This document shows, in pieces, positions 1 through 11,617 of a DNA stretch of 64,000 bases. This DNA is from Pseudoxanthomonas sp. PXM02 (GTDB lineage Bacteria > Pseudomonadota > Gammaproteobacteria > Xanthomonadales > Xanthomonadaceae): NCBI RefSeq assembly GCF_014851805.1, contig NZ_JACVAK010000004.1, positions 124,001 through 188,000 of the forward strand, written 5' to 3'. The translations under genes were made by a program, and so were the position numbers. Each line of letters begins with the position of its first letter. Within the stretch, counting starts at the first letter, position 1. The notes under the pieces are model-generated. The model did not search any database and was not told the origin of the DNA. It worked only from the letters and a program-made list of their open reading frames with translations.

Positions 1-750
1 GGCGTGCTGCGAGGCGTGGCCGACGATGCTGGCCGTGCCCGACAGCAGCAGCGGCACGCGCGGCGAGGGCGGCAGCAGGGCGCGCGCGAAGCTGGGCGAT
101 TGCGGACCGTACTCGCGTGGGTAACGGTAGGCGCTGACCTGGCGCGGATTTTCCAGTGGCAAACCGGGCTCGCGCGCGGCCAGCCAGTACACCTGCAAGA
201 TGCGGCGTCCGTCGCGGCTGCCGATCGCGGTGGCCGCCGGCAGCACGCGGGTGTCGACTTCACCCAGGCCCTGCACGCGGCCAACGCAGAATTGCCGGTA
301 GCGCTCGGCATCACCGTCGCCATCGGTGATCGCGTCGAAATAGTTCCATATCCGCAGCAGGTGCGGATATCCGCTGTCGCGCCAGAACGCGGCCATCGCC
401 GCGTAGGCATGCGCACTGGCGTGCAGGATGCCGCCTTCGGGCTCTTCCCACTCCACCACGCCGAACATCAGCGTGCCGTCGTGGCTGTAGCGCACCGCGC
501 CGTCGCGGCCGGTCACCACCGGTCCGGTCGCGCGCCAGACTTCATAGGGCGCCGCCGCTTCGCGCAGCGGCGACAGCGGCACGCGCAGATAGCGCGGATC
601 GTCGATGGCGCTGGTCGCGGGGGCCAGTGCGCCGAAGCCGAACACGGCCAGGGTTTCCGGCAGGCCCAGCAACGCCTGCGGCGTCGGGGCGTGGATGTAG
701 TCGACGGCCAGCCGCTGCGGTGCGGGTGGATGGTCGGGGGCGGAGCTCAT
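1..750 (-). CDS. xanB2: XanB2-type chorismatase, partial (C-terminus outside window)
   Basis: The minus-strand frame opens at ATG 750 (MSSAPDHPPAPQRLAVDYIH) and stays open to the window edge, giving the first 250 residues of a family that is usually about 330 aa. Motifs match the FkbO/Hyg5/XanB2 chorismatase family: VWRATGPVVTGRDG, MFGVVEWEE, LLRIWNYFDAITDGDGDAERYRQFCVGR, and LQVYWLAAREPG followed by ENPRQVSAYRYPREYGPQSPSF (each seen as consecutive stretches). In Xanthomonas, XanB2 hydrolyses chorismate to 3- and 4-hydroxybenzoate, feeding the xanthomonadin pigment, the diffusible factor and ubiquinone. It is divergent from the next gene. Family assignment is strong; the exact product ratio cannot be read from sequence. 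Confidence 0.85.
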   Translation of the reverse strand, partial: MSSAPDHPPAPQRLAVDYIHAPTPQALLGLPETLAVFGFGALAPATSAIDDPRYLRVPLSPLREAAAPYEVWRATGPVVTGRDGAVRYSHDGTLMFGVVEWEEPEGGILHASAHAYAAMAAFWRDSGYPHLLRIWNYFDAITDGDGDAERYRQFCVGRVQGLGEVDTRVLPAATAIGSRDGRRILQVYWLAAREPGLPLENPRQVSAYRYPREYGPQSPSFARALLPPSPRVPLLLSGTASIVGHASQHA

Positions 751-881
751 CGTGCAGGAAACGGGGACATGGTCTGGGCGAAATGATAACCCGCCCACCC
801 CGTCACGCCCGGCGTTGCCGGGCTGTGCCAACATTCAGGCCCTGCGGCGGAAGATCGCCTTGACCCGAAGGGAGAAGCCCC

Positions 882-1346
882 ATGACGCTCCGCATCGCAC
901 CCGTGTTGTTCGCCGCCCTGCTGGTGGCCGGTTGTGCCAGCAGCTCCAAGGTCATGCTCGGTCAGGCACGTCCCGCCGTCGATCCCGCCCAGGTGCAGGT
1001 CTACCGCACCGCGCCCGCGGGATCGCAGGAAATCGCGCAGCTGGAATCCAAGAGCGCCGTCGGCTTCGGCACCCAGGGCCAGACCGATGCCGCCGTGGCC
1101 CGCCTCAAGCGCGAAGCCGCCGCCCTCGGCGCGAACGGCATTGTGCTGCTGGGCGTCGGCTCCAGCGGTTCGCCGGTCGGCATGTCGGTGGGTGCCGGCA
1201 GCTACGGTCGCCATTCCGGTGGTGGCCTGAGCATGGGCATCCCGACCACGCAGAAGCAGGCCGCGGGCGTGGCGATCTACGTGCCGCCCGGCACGCCGGT
1301 CGATCCGACCCTCGTAGTGCCCGACGCACCGCCGAAGAATCCCTGA
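882..1346 (+). CDS. Small outer-membrane-type lipoprotein, unknown function
   Basis: 154 aa. The N-terminus MTLRIAPVLFAALLVAGCAS is a lipoprotein signal with lipobox VAGC, so Cys18 should be lipidated. An SD-like AGGGAGAA lies 8-10 nt before the ATG. The mature part holds a repeated pattern of short beta/alpha segments (AQLESKSAVGFG, AAVARLKREAAALGANGIVLLGV) and a glycine/serine-rich stretch around residues 95-120, then ends in a proline-rich tail. The pattern 'AxLKxxAAxxGANGIV' is common in small bacterial lipoproteins of the DUF4156 kind, but I cannot assign it firmly. It is divergent from xanB2 and lies 77 bp before the alpha-2-macroglobulin gene. Confidence 0.75.
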   Translation: MTLRIAPVLFAALLVAGCASSSKVMLGQARPAVDPAQVQVYRTAPAGSQEIAQLESKSAVGFGTQGQTDAAVARLKREAAALGANGIVLLGVGSSGSPVGMSVGAGSYGRHSGGGLSMGIPTTQKQAAGVAIYVPPGTPVDPTLVVPDAPPKNP

Positions 1347-1423
1347 TCCGCCGCGCCGGCCCCGTCGGGCCGGGTGGCGTTTGCGCCTGATCGCAGGCAG
1401 CATCGGGTCCGGAACGGACACCG

Positions 1424-4400
1424 ATGGGGGACGGCATGCGACGTCAGCGCATTGCGGCATGGGGTTGGCTGTTGGGGATGGCGGGATGGGCCTTCGCGGT
1501 GCACGCGGCGGATCCGCCGGTCGAAGCCGACTTCTCCTATGGCGGGTTGCAACTGGAATTCGCAGAGCCCATGCGGGTCTGGGACAACCAGGTCCACCGC
1601 GATGTCGTGCGTACAACGCCTGCGCTGCCGCTGGCGTGCCACTGGGACGATGACGTCCTGCTGCTGTGCGCGATCGAGCGTCCCGCCGAACCGCGCCTCG
1701 CGACCCGCTATCGCATCGACCTCGCCCCGGGCCTGCTGACCCAGCAGGGCAAGGCCATCCCGGCGCAGGTGCTGCACGCCGAAACCGAGCGTCCGGCACT
1801 GAACGCCTACGTGGAAGCGTGGGGCGACGACGGCACGCCGCGTTTCAGCGTCGTCGGCAACATGGCGATGACGGCTGCCGACGTACAGGCCGTGCTGCGC
1901 GTGCGGATCGGCGAGCGTGACGTGCCCTATGCGATCGAACGCCGGCAGCGGTACCGCTACGAGGGAGGCGGGCATCGCTTCGAAGTGCGGCTTTCCGGCG
2001 ACGTCGGCAGCGACACGCGTGTCCAACTGCACGTGCTGCCCGGGCTGCGGAGCGAGGCGGGCGAACTGAGGGGAACGCAGGACGCGACGTTGCTGTCCGC
2101 ACATGCGAACGAATCCTTCCGCGTGCGCCAAATCTCGTGCCGGCAGCGCGACGAGGTGCGCACGCTCGACGGACCGGTCACGCGCGCGACGCTGGCGTGC
2201 CTGCCGGGCGAACCGATCCAGGTGGTGTTGTCGCGGATGCCCGATGCCGCGTCGCGCGAGCGGTTCGCTGCGCGTCTGCCGGCCGGTGTGGTCGTGGCCG
2301 GTTGGCATGCGGGCAGTCCCTATTACGGCGGAGGGCGTGCCGCGTACGACGTGCTGGCACCGGGCGCGGTCGTGCAGCTGACCGTGGCGGCGGCCAAGAC
2401 GCAGCTGTCGCTGGCGTGGGATGACATGGTCACGGCGACCGGCGCGTCGCTGGTTCCGCTGACGCTCGACGTGACCACGACCGATGCGCAACCGAGTCTG
2501 AAGGCGCCCGGTGAACGTGTGCTGCTCGATGGCCGTGCGTTGCCCGCGTCGCGGCTGGAGGGCATCAACGCGACCGGTGCGCCGTTGCGTGTCACCGCGC
2601 TGGGCAACGCCATGCAGGCGGGCGAGGCACGCGTGCCGGCCGCGCCATCCAACAGCCGTGTGGCGGTGACATCGCCGGTCGATGATCGCGCGCTGCGCGA
2701 GGGAGGATGGACGCGCTGGGAGGTCCAGTCCGCCGCCGCCGGTCGTTCGCGCTACACGCGCCAGTCCGCTGGCGTGGAGTTCGCCGCACCGGCCTTCGAC
2801 TTGACCGCGTGGACCGGCGAGCGCGAAGTGATCGTCTGGGCGCAGGCCTGGGCGGAGGACGACGCGGTCGCCGGTGCGCGCGTCGAACTCATGCTGCAGG
2901 CGTCCGCCGACGCGGTGGCCAGCACGCTGTCGGAAGCCCGCACGGATGGGGATGGCGTCGCCCGGCTGTCCCTGCCGGCAGGTTATGTCCTGCCGGACGC
3001 GCTGGAGGGGGAGTATCCGCGGTGGTGGCTGCGCGCCACGCGCGGCAGCGGTGCCCGGGCCGAGCGCGCGGTGTTGCCGCTGGGCGCAAGCCAGCGCTAC
3101 GGCATGAGGCTGGGTGCGTCGGCGCGCCGTCATCTGTGGGGCGTCAGCGACCGGCCGCTGTACATCGCCGGCGCCAAGGTCCAGTACCAGTTGTGGCAAC
3201 GCGAACGCGTCGGGGGTCGACTGCAGCACATCGCGCGACCGGAGCCGCTCGAGTTGGCCCTGGTCGCCACGGAAGAAGCCAAGACCATCCTGCGATGGCA
3301 GGCGACGCCGGATGCGCAAGGCGTCATCCATGCCGAACTGGCGTTGCCCGTGCACCTGACCGACGGCACCTACTGCATCGGGCTGCCCGATACCGACGAA
3401 GAGAGCGGCGCCTGCTTCTTCGTCGGCACGTATCGCGCGCAGGATCTGTGGGCGCGCGCCGACACTCAAGACCGCGTGCTGCGCGAGGGCGACACGTTCG
3501 TGTTCGACGTCGAAGCCGGGTACTACTCCGGCGGCCCGGCGGCCGACATGCCGCTCGAGCGCATCAGCACCCTGTTGACCGGCCTGCCGTTGGGCGAGGC
3601 CTATCCGCGATATGCGGACTACACCTTCGTTGATGTCCTCTCGGGCGCGGGGCGCGGCGGCATCGCGCTGGCACCGCCGGCCACGCGTGTGCGCACCGAT
3701 GCCGATGGCAAGGCGCGCATCGCGCTGCCGGTGGCCTTCCCGGAAGGAAAGGAGCCGTATTTGCAGCCGCCCGCATTTGGCACCCTGCAGGCGGTGGTGG
3801 AGGCCAAGCCCGACGAGCGCGAAGGCACGGTCAGCAACGCCGCGAAGAGCCGCTACGCCCGCCATGCACGCTACGTCGGCCTGCGCACCGACCCGCGCTG
3901 GTGGGATGCACGCTCGCCGCTGCAACTGCAGACAGTCGTCATCGATGCCAACGGCAACGAGGTCGATGCCGCGCCCGTCGAGGTGCAGGTGGATTACCTG
4001 GGGCAGGACTGGCAGGTACGCGAGGACGTGGTCGGCAAGCGGGTGGCGATCTGCACACTCGTTGCAGGGCAACGCGCCGCCTGCGACGTGCCGCGCACAC
4101 GCAGCGGCCGCTACCGCCTGGTGGCCCGCAGCGGCGACGCCGCGCCCGCGACGATGGTGCAGTACGTCTGGGCTGGCGATTCCGTCGCCGCCGCGTCGCG
4201 CGAGATCAGCCTGGCACCGGGTCGCAGCGAGGCGCTCCCGGGCGAGCCGATCAGCGTGGTGCTGACGCAGCCGCAAGCGCGGGCCACCGCACTGTTCGTG
4301 TTCCGCCAGCACGGGGCGCTGGTCGGCTATCAGGTGGCCGAGGTGCAGGCCGGTACGCAGGACGTCGCGTTGCGTCTGCCGCCGGGCACCCAAGGACGCC

Positions 4401-7369
4401 TGACCATCGGCGTGCATATCCGTGACCGCGGTGAGGTCGCCGAAGCCGCCCCCGGGTACCGCGCACCGCTGCCGCTGCGCAGCGCCAGCATCGACATCAC
4501 CGCTCCCCGTCCGAAGGCCGCGCCGGCGGTGACGGTGTCGCTGCGGGCAGACGAGGCACGTCCCGGACAACCGGCGCGACTGGTGCTGACCAACACCAGC
4601 GACCGTCCGCGGCAGGTCGCGGTCGCCGTCACCGACGACGCCCTGCGTGCGATGGCCGGGCAATGGCTGGCGTACGCCGATCCGCTGGGCACCCACTGGC
4701 TGGGACGCGAGCAGGAATACGGTTTCGCGTGGCCGATCGGTTTCCACCAGTGGCGCAGCAACGGCTGGACCTGGGCGTTGCCATGGCCGCGCGCGGTGGA
4801 GGGCGACCGCGAAGCGCCTGCGCAGGGCAGGGCACTGTCTCCGCCCCGCACCTCATCGCTGCCGCCACCGCCCCAGGCGCCGTTGATGGAGATCGCCGAA
4901 CCGCGGCCGACGGACATCCTCTCTGCACCTTCGCCACCCGCGCCGCCACCCCCGCCTCCGCCGGCCGCCTCGCTGGCATTTGACGCAACCGGCGGTGCCG
5001 CGCTCGACAAGGTGGAAGTCACCGGCTCCCGCATCGAGCCGTCCGACGTCTTCCAGGCCGGCGAGCGCCCGCCGACCGACCTGCGGCCGCGCGAGCAGGG
5101 CAGCACGCAGTCGCCGCTGGCGCGCGTCCGCACGCACTTCGCCGATACCGCGTTCTGGCAGGCCGGTATCGTGCTGGCGCCGGGAGAGTCGCGCAGCTTC
5201 GATGTCGCGCTGCCCGACAACCTGACCCGGTGGCGCGCGGTGGCCTGGAGTGGCGACGTGGACGACGGCTTCGAGCAGGCCGATGCGGCGCTGGAAGTCG
5301 GCCTGCCGGTGGAAGCGCGGCTGCAGGTGCCGGTGCGCCTGTATCCGGGCGACCGCGCACGGCTGGCCGCGCACCTGCGGCAGGCGGGTGACAGCGCACT
5401 CCCGGTGCAGGCGCGCATCGCGATCCAGGGCGAAGGCGTCACCCAGACCGAAGCCGGCGAACACGCGTTGACGCTGGCCGCACGCGGCCAGGCCGGTATC
5501 GCCACCACCATCGAACCCACCCAGGTGGGGTCGGTACAGGTCGTGGCGTCGGTGGAGGCCGCGACGGGCCGCGACGCCATTGCCGCCCCGATCGACGTGG
5601 CGTCGCCGCTGGTTGCCGCACGTCGCGTGCAGGCGGGATGGCTGGACGATGCGCCGGTCGCGCTCGATGTGCCGGCCCTGCCTGCGGACGCCCGTGATCC
5701 CCGTCTGGTGGTGGAGGTCAGTCGTGGCGGCACGGGCCTGGTCGAGCGCTGGACGCGCGACCTGCATGCCTATCCGCACCGCTGTTGGGAACAGATCCTC
5801 AGCCGCGCGGTGGGCGCGGCGCTGGCCGTCGAACGCGGCGATAACGCTACCTGGCCGGACGCAGCCGCGGCGGTAAAGGAGGCGCTGGACAACGCGGCCG
5901 TCTTCCAGGGCGAAGAAGGCGGCATGCGCTACTTCGCGGAAGAGGCAGCCATGGACGACGGCGGCTTCGGCACGCGCGGCCAGGTCGCGCTGACCGCCTA
6001 CACGCTGCAGGCCTTCGCCTGGCTGCGCCAGCGAGGGTACGCCGTACCCGGGCAGGTGGAGGAGGATGCGCGCGACTTCCTCCGCGACCAGCCGCTGCCT
6101 TCGCCGGAGGACGCGACACCGCGTCGGTTGGTCGCACCGCCGGCCGACGCCGATGCAGAAACGCAGGCCAGATTCGCAGCGGCCGCCGCGGCTGACGCGG
6201 CGGCTGATGCCGCCGATGCTGCTGCAAGGGCCGGCGATGAGGCCGCGGCGCGCGCGCAGGGCATCGAGCCCGGTGACCGCAACGACGCCGCCCTCGCGGC
6301 GGCGGCCGTGCGCTCGGATCGTGCGAGCCTGGACAACCTGTGGGTGTCGTGGGATTCGCTGGCGCTGCCTGCACGGATCAGCGGTCTGCGCGCGCTGGCG
6401 GACGCCCGGCACACGGCGGCGCCCGACGCGCTGGCGTCGGTGCTGGCGCGGTTCCCCGCGCGCGGCCTGGCCCGGCGACTCGATCGCGATGACGGCTGGG
6501 CCCGCTGGATGGGCTCGCGGATGCGCGAACAGTGCGCGCTGATCGGCGTGTTGAACGACCATCCCGCGCTCGCGGATGCGCAGGTGCGCGACGCGTTGTT
6601 GAAGGGCCTGGTGGATCTGTACGCCGGTGGGACGGCCAGCGTCGACACGCAGACAGGCGCGTACTGCCTGGTGGCGATGCAGGGCGCGACGGCGACAGGT
6701 CCGGCGCAGCCGGCGACGGTGCAGGCGTCGCTGGGGACGCAGCAGTCCACGCTGTCGTTGCCGGCGGGCGAGAACCGCGCGCGCTGGTCGGTTCCGCAGG
6801 CGCCCGCGCCGGGCGAAACACTCGCCCTGGCCCAGGCGCCCGGCCAACGCGCATGGCTGGGATACGTGGCCGACGTCGGCTACCACGAGGACGCCACGCG
6901 TGCGCGTGCCTCGGCCGTCGGCCTGTCGCTTGCGCGCCGTTACGAGGTGCTGCGCGGCGGGCAGTGGCAGGTGCCAGGCGCGCAGCCTGTGCAGGAAGGG
7001 GACTGGATCCGCGTCACGCTGGTCGTACAGACGGCCTCGCCACGCCACTTCGTCGCGCTGACCGACGACGTGCCCGGTGGCCTGCGGCCGACCGATCTCG
7101 CGCTGTCCGCGGTGGCGGGGCTCGACCTCCAGCAGGTGTCGTCGACCGGCGGTGGGGCGTTCCGCACGCGCAAGCTGGATCCGCGTGCGCCCAAGTTCTA
7201 CGCCGACTACCTGCCGGCGGGGCGGCACGAAGTGCACTACTTCGCGCGGGTGGGGAACGCGGGCGACTACCTGGCCGCGCCGGCCACGGCGGAGTTGATG
7301 TACGGCAATGCCAGCCATGCGCGCACGGCGGCGGATCGCCTCCGGATCTTGCCTTCGACTTCACCCTGA
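1424..7369 (+). CDS. Bacterial alpha-2-macroglobulin-like protein with thioester motif
   Basis: 1981 aa from ATG 1424 (an in-frame ATG at 1436 gives a cleaner signal peptide, MRRQRIAAWGWLLGMAGWAF, ending AVHA/AD). The length and layout fit the bacterial alpha-2-macroglobulin/MG2 family: N-terminal MG domains, an MG2-like region, a central A2M domain (ALEVGLPVEARLQVPVRLYPGD near residues 1285-1305), then the thioester motif CWEQ at about residue 1454 within YPHRCWEQILSRAV, a family variant of CxEQ. A macroglobulin traps attacking proteases in the periplasm by a reactive thioester. Between residues about 1140 and 1200 sits a Pro-rich linker ending in LDKVEVTGSRIEPSDVF, which looks like the segment before a TonB-receptor plug. 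An Ala-rich stretch lies near residues 1585-1620. No pbpC is adjacent, unlike in Escherichia coli. Confidence 0.88.
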   Translation: MGDGMRRQRIAAWGWLLGMAGWAFAVHAADPPVEADFSYGGLQLEFAEPMRVWDNQVHRDVVRTTPALPLACHWDDDVLLLCAIERPAEPRLATRYRIDLAPGLLTQQGKAIPAQVLHAETERPALNAYVEAWGDDGTPRFSVVGNMAMTAADVQAVLRVRIGERDVPYAIERRQRYRYEGGGHRFEVRLSGDVGSDTRVQLHVLPGLRSEAGELRGTQDATLLSAHANESFRVRQISCRQRDEVRTLDGPVTRATLACLPGEPIQVVLSRMPDAASRERFAARLPAGVVVAGWHAGSPYYGGGRAAYDVLAPGAVVQLTVAAAKTQLSLAWDDMVTATGASLVPLTLDVTTTDAQPSLKAPGERVLLDGRALPASRLEGINATGAPLRVTALGNAMQAGEARVPAAPSNSRVAVTSPVDDRALREGGWTRWEVQSAAAGRSRYTRQSAGVEFAAPAFDLTAWTGEREVIVWAQAWAEDDAVAGARVELMLQASADAVASTLSEARTDGDGVARLSLPAGYVLPDALEGEYPRWWLRATRGSGARAERAVLPLGASQRYGMRLGASARRHLWGVSDRPLYIAGAKVQYQLWQRERVGGRLQHIARPEPLELALVATEEAKTILRWQATPDAQGVIHAELALPVHLTDGTYCIGLPDTDEESGACFFVGTYRAQDLWARADTQDRVLREGDTFVFDVEAGYYSGGPAADMPLERISTLLTGLPLGEAYPRYADYTFVDVLSGAGRGGIALAPPATRVRTDADGKARIALPVAFPEGKEPYLQPPAFGTLQAVVEAKPDEREGTVSNAAKSRYARHARYVGLRTDPRWWDARSPLQLQTVVIDANGNEVDAAPVEVQVDYLGQDWQVREDVVGKRVAICTLVAGQRAACDVPRTRSGRYRLVARSGDAAPATMVQYVWAGDSVAAASREISLAPGRSEALPGEPISVVLTQPQARATALFVFRQHGALVGYQVAEVQAGTQDVALRLPPGTQGRLTIGVHIRDRGEVAEAAPGYRAPLPLRSASIDITAPRPKAAPAVTVSLRADEARPGQPARLVLTNTSDRPRQVAVAVTDDALRAMAGQWLAYADPLGTHWLGREQEYGFAWPIGFHQWRSNGWTWALPWPRAVEGDREAPAQGRALSPPRTSSLPPPPQAPLMEIAEPRPTDILSAPSPPAPPPPPPPAASLAFDATGGAALDKVEVTGSRIEPSDVFQAGERPPTDLRPREQGSTQSPLARVRTHFADTAFWQAGIVLAPGESRSFDVALPDNLTRWRAVAWSGDVDDGFEQADAALEVGLPVEARLQVPVRLYPGDRARLAAHLRQAGDSALPVQARIAIQGEGVTQTEAGEHALTLAARGQAGIATTIEPTQVGSVQVVASVEAATGRDAIAAPIDVASPLVAARRVQAGWLDDAPVALDVPALPADARDPRLVVEVSRGGTGLVERWTRDLHAYPHRCWEQILSRAVGAALAVERGDNATWPDAAAAVKEALDNAAVFQGEEGGMRYFAEEAAMDDGGFGTRGQVALTAYTLQAFAWLRQRGYAVPGQVEEDARDFLRDQPLPSPEDATPRRLVAPPADADAETQARFAAAAAADAAADAADAAARAGDEAAARAQGIEPGDRNDAALAAAAVRSDRASLDNLWVSWDSLALPARISGLRALADARHTAAPDALASVLARFPARGLARRLDRDDGWARWMGSRMREQCALIGVLNDHPALADAQVRDALLKGLVDLYAGGTASVDTQTGAYCLVAMQGATATGPAQPATVQASLGTQQSTLSLPAGENRARWSVPQAPAPGETLALAQAPGQRAWLGYVADVGYHEDATRARASAVGLSLARRYEVLRGGQWQVPGAQPVQEGDWIRVTLVVQTASPRHFVALTDDVPGGLRPTDLALSAVAGLDLQQVSSTGGGAFRTRKLDPRAPKFYADYLPAGRHEVHYFARVGNAGDYLAAPATAELMYGNASHARTAADRLRILPSTSP

Positions 7370-7376
7370 GTCCGCA

Positions 7377-7404
7377 CACACGGTGGTCTTCGGGCCACCG
7401 TGTG
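7377..7404. terminator. Hairpin between convergent genes
   Basis: CACACGGTGG (7377-7386) and CCACCGTGTG (7395-7404) form a perfect 10-bp stem with an 8-nt loop, 8 nt after the macroglobulin stop and 14 nt before the stop of the convergent Coa1-family gene. There is no T-tract on either side, so this may be a 3'-end stabiliser or a Rho-assisted end rather than an intrinsic terminator. Confidence 0.55.
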
Positions 7405-7418
7405 GTCTTGCGGAGGAA

Positions 7419-7856
7419 TCAGCGGTCTGGCGTGGGCGACGCGTCGTCCTCCAGCACGATGCGTTCGCCGCCGTCGACATTCACGGCCAGCGTTTCGTAG
7501 CGCCATTCGCCGGCGCGCTTTTCCGCAACGACATACAGCGTGCCGTCGGCGCGTGCGCCGTCCAGCGGAATCGCCAGGTCGGCCTTGCCACTCGCGCCGT
7601 CAACGCTGATGTTGCCCTGGACGAACCAGCCGGTCGCAATCGGTTCGCCCAATGCGGCGATCACGGCAGGGTCGGCTTGCGCCCTTGCCACTGCGTGCTG
7701 GTAGGGGCCGGCGGACTTGATGGCGCCGAAGATGAGCGCCAGGAAGCCGATGACGCAGGCGGCGAACAAGGCAAGCAGCAGCGCGACCAGCACGGGAACG
7801 CACCACTTCCAGTTGCGCTGCCACCAGCCGGGTGCTGCAGGGACGTGCGTCGACAT
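7419..7856 (-). CDS. Coa1-family (cytochrome oxidase assembly factor 1-like) membrane protein
   Basis: 145 aa with one strong N-terminal membrane span (VPVLVALLLALFAACVIGFL, about residues 20-39) after a basic/aromatic start (WWQRNWKW). The remaining domain (SAGPYQHAVARAQADPAVIAALGEPI, then ATGWFVQGNISVDGASGKADLAIPLDGARADGTLYVVAEK in consecutive pieces) follows the Coa1/Tim21-like fold pattern: 'A...A..DP.V...LGEPI' followed by a glycine-rich beta-sheet ending in a W-x-Y strand. In bacteria these are small inner-membrane proteins of unknown job. The start lies 20 nt downstream of the DPP IV stop on the same strand, so the two are likely co-transcribed. Confidence 0.75.
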   Translation of the reverse strand: MSTHVPAAPGWWQRNWKWCVPVLVALLLALFAACVIGFLALIFGAIKSAGPYQHAVARAQADPAVIAALGEPIATGWFVQGNISVDGASGKADLAIPLDGARADGTLYVVAEKRAGEWRYETLAVNVDGGERIVLEDDASPTPDR

Positions 7857-7876
7857 CGCGGGGCTCCTGGGTTGGA

Positions 7877-10138
<2,262 letters not shown>

Positions 10139-10166
10139 TTATGCCGCGAACGCCCGCGCGGGTTCC

Positions 10167-10883
10167 TCAGGCCTTCGTCGCGCCCTGGCCGAACAGGAGC
10201 TTGCGTTCCTCGTCGGTCAGCGGCTTGCCGGCATCCGGATTCACCTGCGTCTTCAGCGCGTACGCGCGCTGCACGGCAGGACGCGCCGCGATGGCGGCCT
10301 GCCAGCGCTGCAGGTGCGGATACGGCGACAAGTCCAGCGGTGCCTTGTCATAGGCGTTGACCCACGGATGGATCGCCATGTCGGCGATGCTGTAATCGTC
10401 GCCGGCGACGAAGGCATGCTTCGCCAGCTGCGTGTCCAGCACGCCGAGCAGGCGTTGTACTTCGCGCGTATAGCGATCGATGGCGTACGGGATCTTCTCC
10501 GGCGCGTACACGGTGAAGTGGCCGTACTGCCCGCTCATCGGGCCCAGGCCGCCCATCTGCCACATCAGCCACTGGTTCACCGCCACCTTCTGTCGCGTGT
10601 CGGTGCCGAAGAAGCGGCCGGCCTTGTTGGCCAAGTACAGCAGGATCGCGCCGGATTCGAACACGCTGATCGGCTCGCCGCCGTCGGCGGGCGCATGGTC
10701 GATGATCGCCGGCATCTTGTTGTTGGGCGAGAACGCCAGGTACTCCGGTTTGAACTGGTCGCCCTTGCCGATGTTCACCGGCACGATGCGGTAATCGAGC
10801 TTCGCACCGGCTTCGGCCAGCTCTTCCAGCAGCAGGGTGATCTTGTGGCCGTTGGGCGTGGGCCAGTAATAGAGGTCGATCAT
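10167..10883 (-). CDS. yfcG: YfcG/YghU-type glutathione S-transferase (disulfide-bond oxidoreductase)
   Basis: 238 aa starting at ATG 10883, where the protein begins MIDLYYWPTPNGHKITLLLE exactly like the YfcG family; an upstream ATG at 10895 would add only MDSA. The N-terminal thioredoxin-like domain contains the family motif SPNNKMPAIIDH and the glutathione-binding pair ES (SVFESGAIL). The C-terminal helical domain has WLMWQMGGLGPMSGQ and the conserved YSIADMAIHPWV. YfcG-type enzymes reduce disulfides using glutathione without an active-site cysteine. It is divergent from yqhA. Confidence 0.9.
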   Translation of the reverse strand: MIDLYYWPTPNGHKITLLLEELAEAGAKLDYRIVPVNIGKGDQFKPEYLAFSPNNKMPAIIDHAPADGGEPISVFESGAILLYLANKAGRFFGTDTRQKVAVNQWLMWQMGGLGPMSGQYGHFTVYAPEKIPYAIDRYTREVQRLLGVLDTQLAKHAFVAGDDYSIADMAIHPWVNAYDKAPLDLSPYPHLQRWQAAIAARPAVQRAYALKTQVNPDAGKPLTDEERKLLFGQGATKA

Positions 10884-10992
10884 GGCGGAGTCCACAGCAG
10901 GGGGAGGCCTCCGAGTCTAGCGGTCCGCGCAGACTTGGCAGCGTCAAATCCGGCCGGTACCCTGCGCCATCCTTGGAAATGACTGTTCCCCC

Positions 10993-11613
10993 ATGTCCCC
11001 CTCGCCGAACGCCCGTCCCGCCTTCCTGCCCGGCCTGATCTTCGCATCGCGCTGGCTGCAGCTGCCGTTGTACCTGGGCCTGATCGTGGCGCAGTGCGTC
11101 TATGTGTTCCTGTTCGGCAAGGAGCTGTGGCATCTGATCCATCGCGCGCCTGGACTTGGCGAGCAGGAGATCATGCTGATCGTGCTGGGCCTGATCGACG
11201 TGGTGATGATCTCCAACCTGTTGGTCATGGTGATCGTCGGCGGTTACGAGACCTTCGTGTCGCGCCTGCGCCTGGAAGGCCATCCCGACCAGCCGGAGTG
11301 GCTGAGCCACGTCAATGCATCGGTGCTGAAGGTGAAGCTGGCGATGGCGATCATCGGCATCTCCTCGATCCACCTGCTGAAGACCTTCATCGCGGCCGGC
11401 GCCCTAAACGGCCTGCCGTTCTGCACGCCCGCGCAACTGGCGCAGATGAAGGCCGAAATGGCGATCACCAGCACGCAATGCACCCAGCTGACGCCGGATG
11501 GCGTGCTGTGGCAGACGATCATCCACTGCGTCTTCATCCTGTCGGCGATCGGCATCGCGTGGACGGACAAGCTGATGAATGGCGGAGTTCCTGCCAAGCA
11601 CGCCGCGCACTGA
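10993..11613 (+). CDS. yqhA: YqhA/UPF0114 family integral membrane protein
   Basis: 206 aa. The N-terminal LIFASRWLQLPLYLGLIVAQ and the middle EIMLIVLGLIDVVMISNLLV / MVIVGGYETFVSRL are hallmark segments of the TIGR00645/YqhA family. Four membrane spans can be placed, near residues 20-40, 60-85, 110-130 and 175-195. A hydrophilic stretch between spans three and four (CTPAQLAQMKAEMAITSTQC, residues about 143-162) is longer than in the Escherichia coli protein and carries two cysteines. Function is unknown. Its 3' end touches the downstream acetyltransferase gene, suggesting an operon. Confidence 0.88.
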   Translation: MSPSPNARPAFLPGLIFASRWLQLPLYLGLIVAQCVYVFLFGKELWHLIHRAPGLGEQEIMLIVLGLIDVVMISNLLVMVIVGGYETFVSRLRLEGHPDQPEWLSHVNASVLKVKLAMAIIGISSIHLLKTFIAAGALNGLPFCTPAQLAQMKAEMAITSTQCTQLTPDGVLWQTIIHCVFILSAIGIAWTDKLMNGGVPAKHAAH

Positions 11614-11617
11614 TCCC

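Noticed and set aside
1277-4747. Very long open frame on the strand opposite the macroglobulin gene, and similar ones at 4853-7318, 34030-36387 and 57896-60448
   Set aside because: High-GC third-position bias creates open antisense frames; their translations are Arg/Ala/His-rich without domains, while the opposite strand has clear protein motifs.
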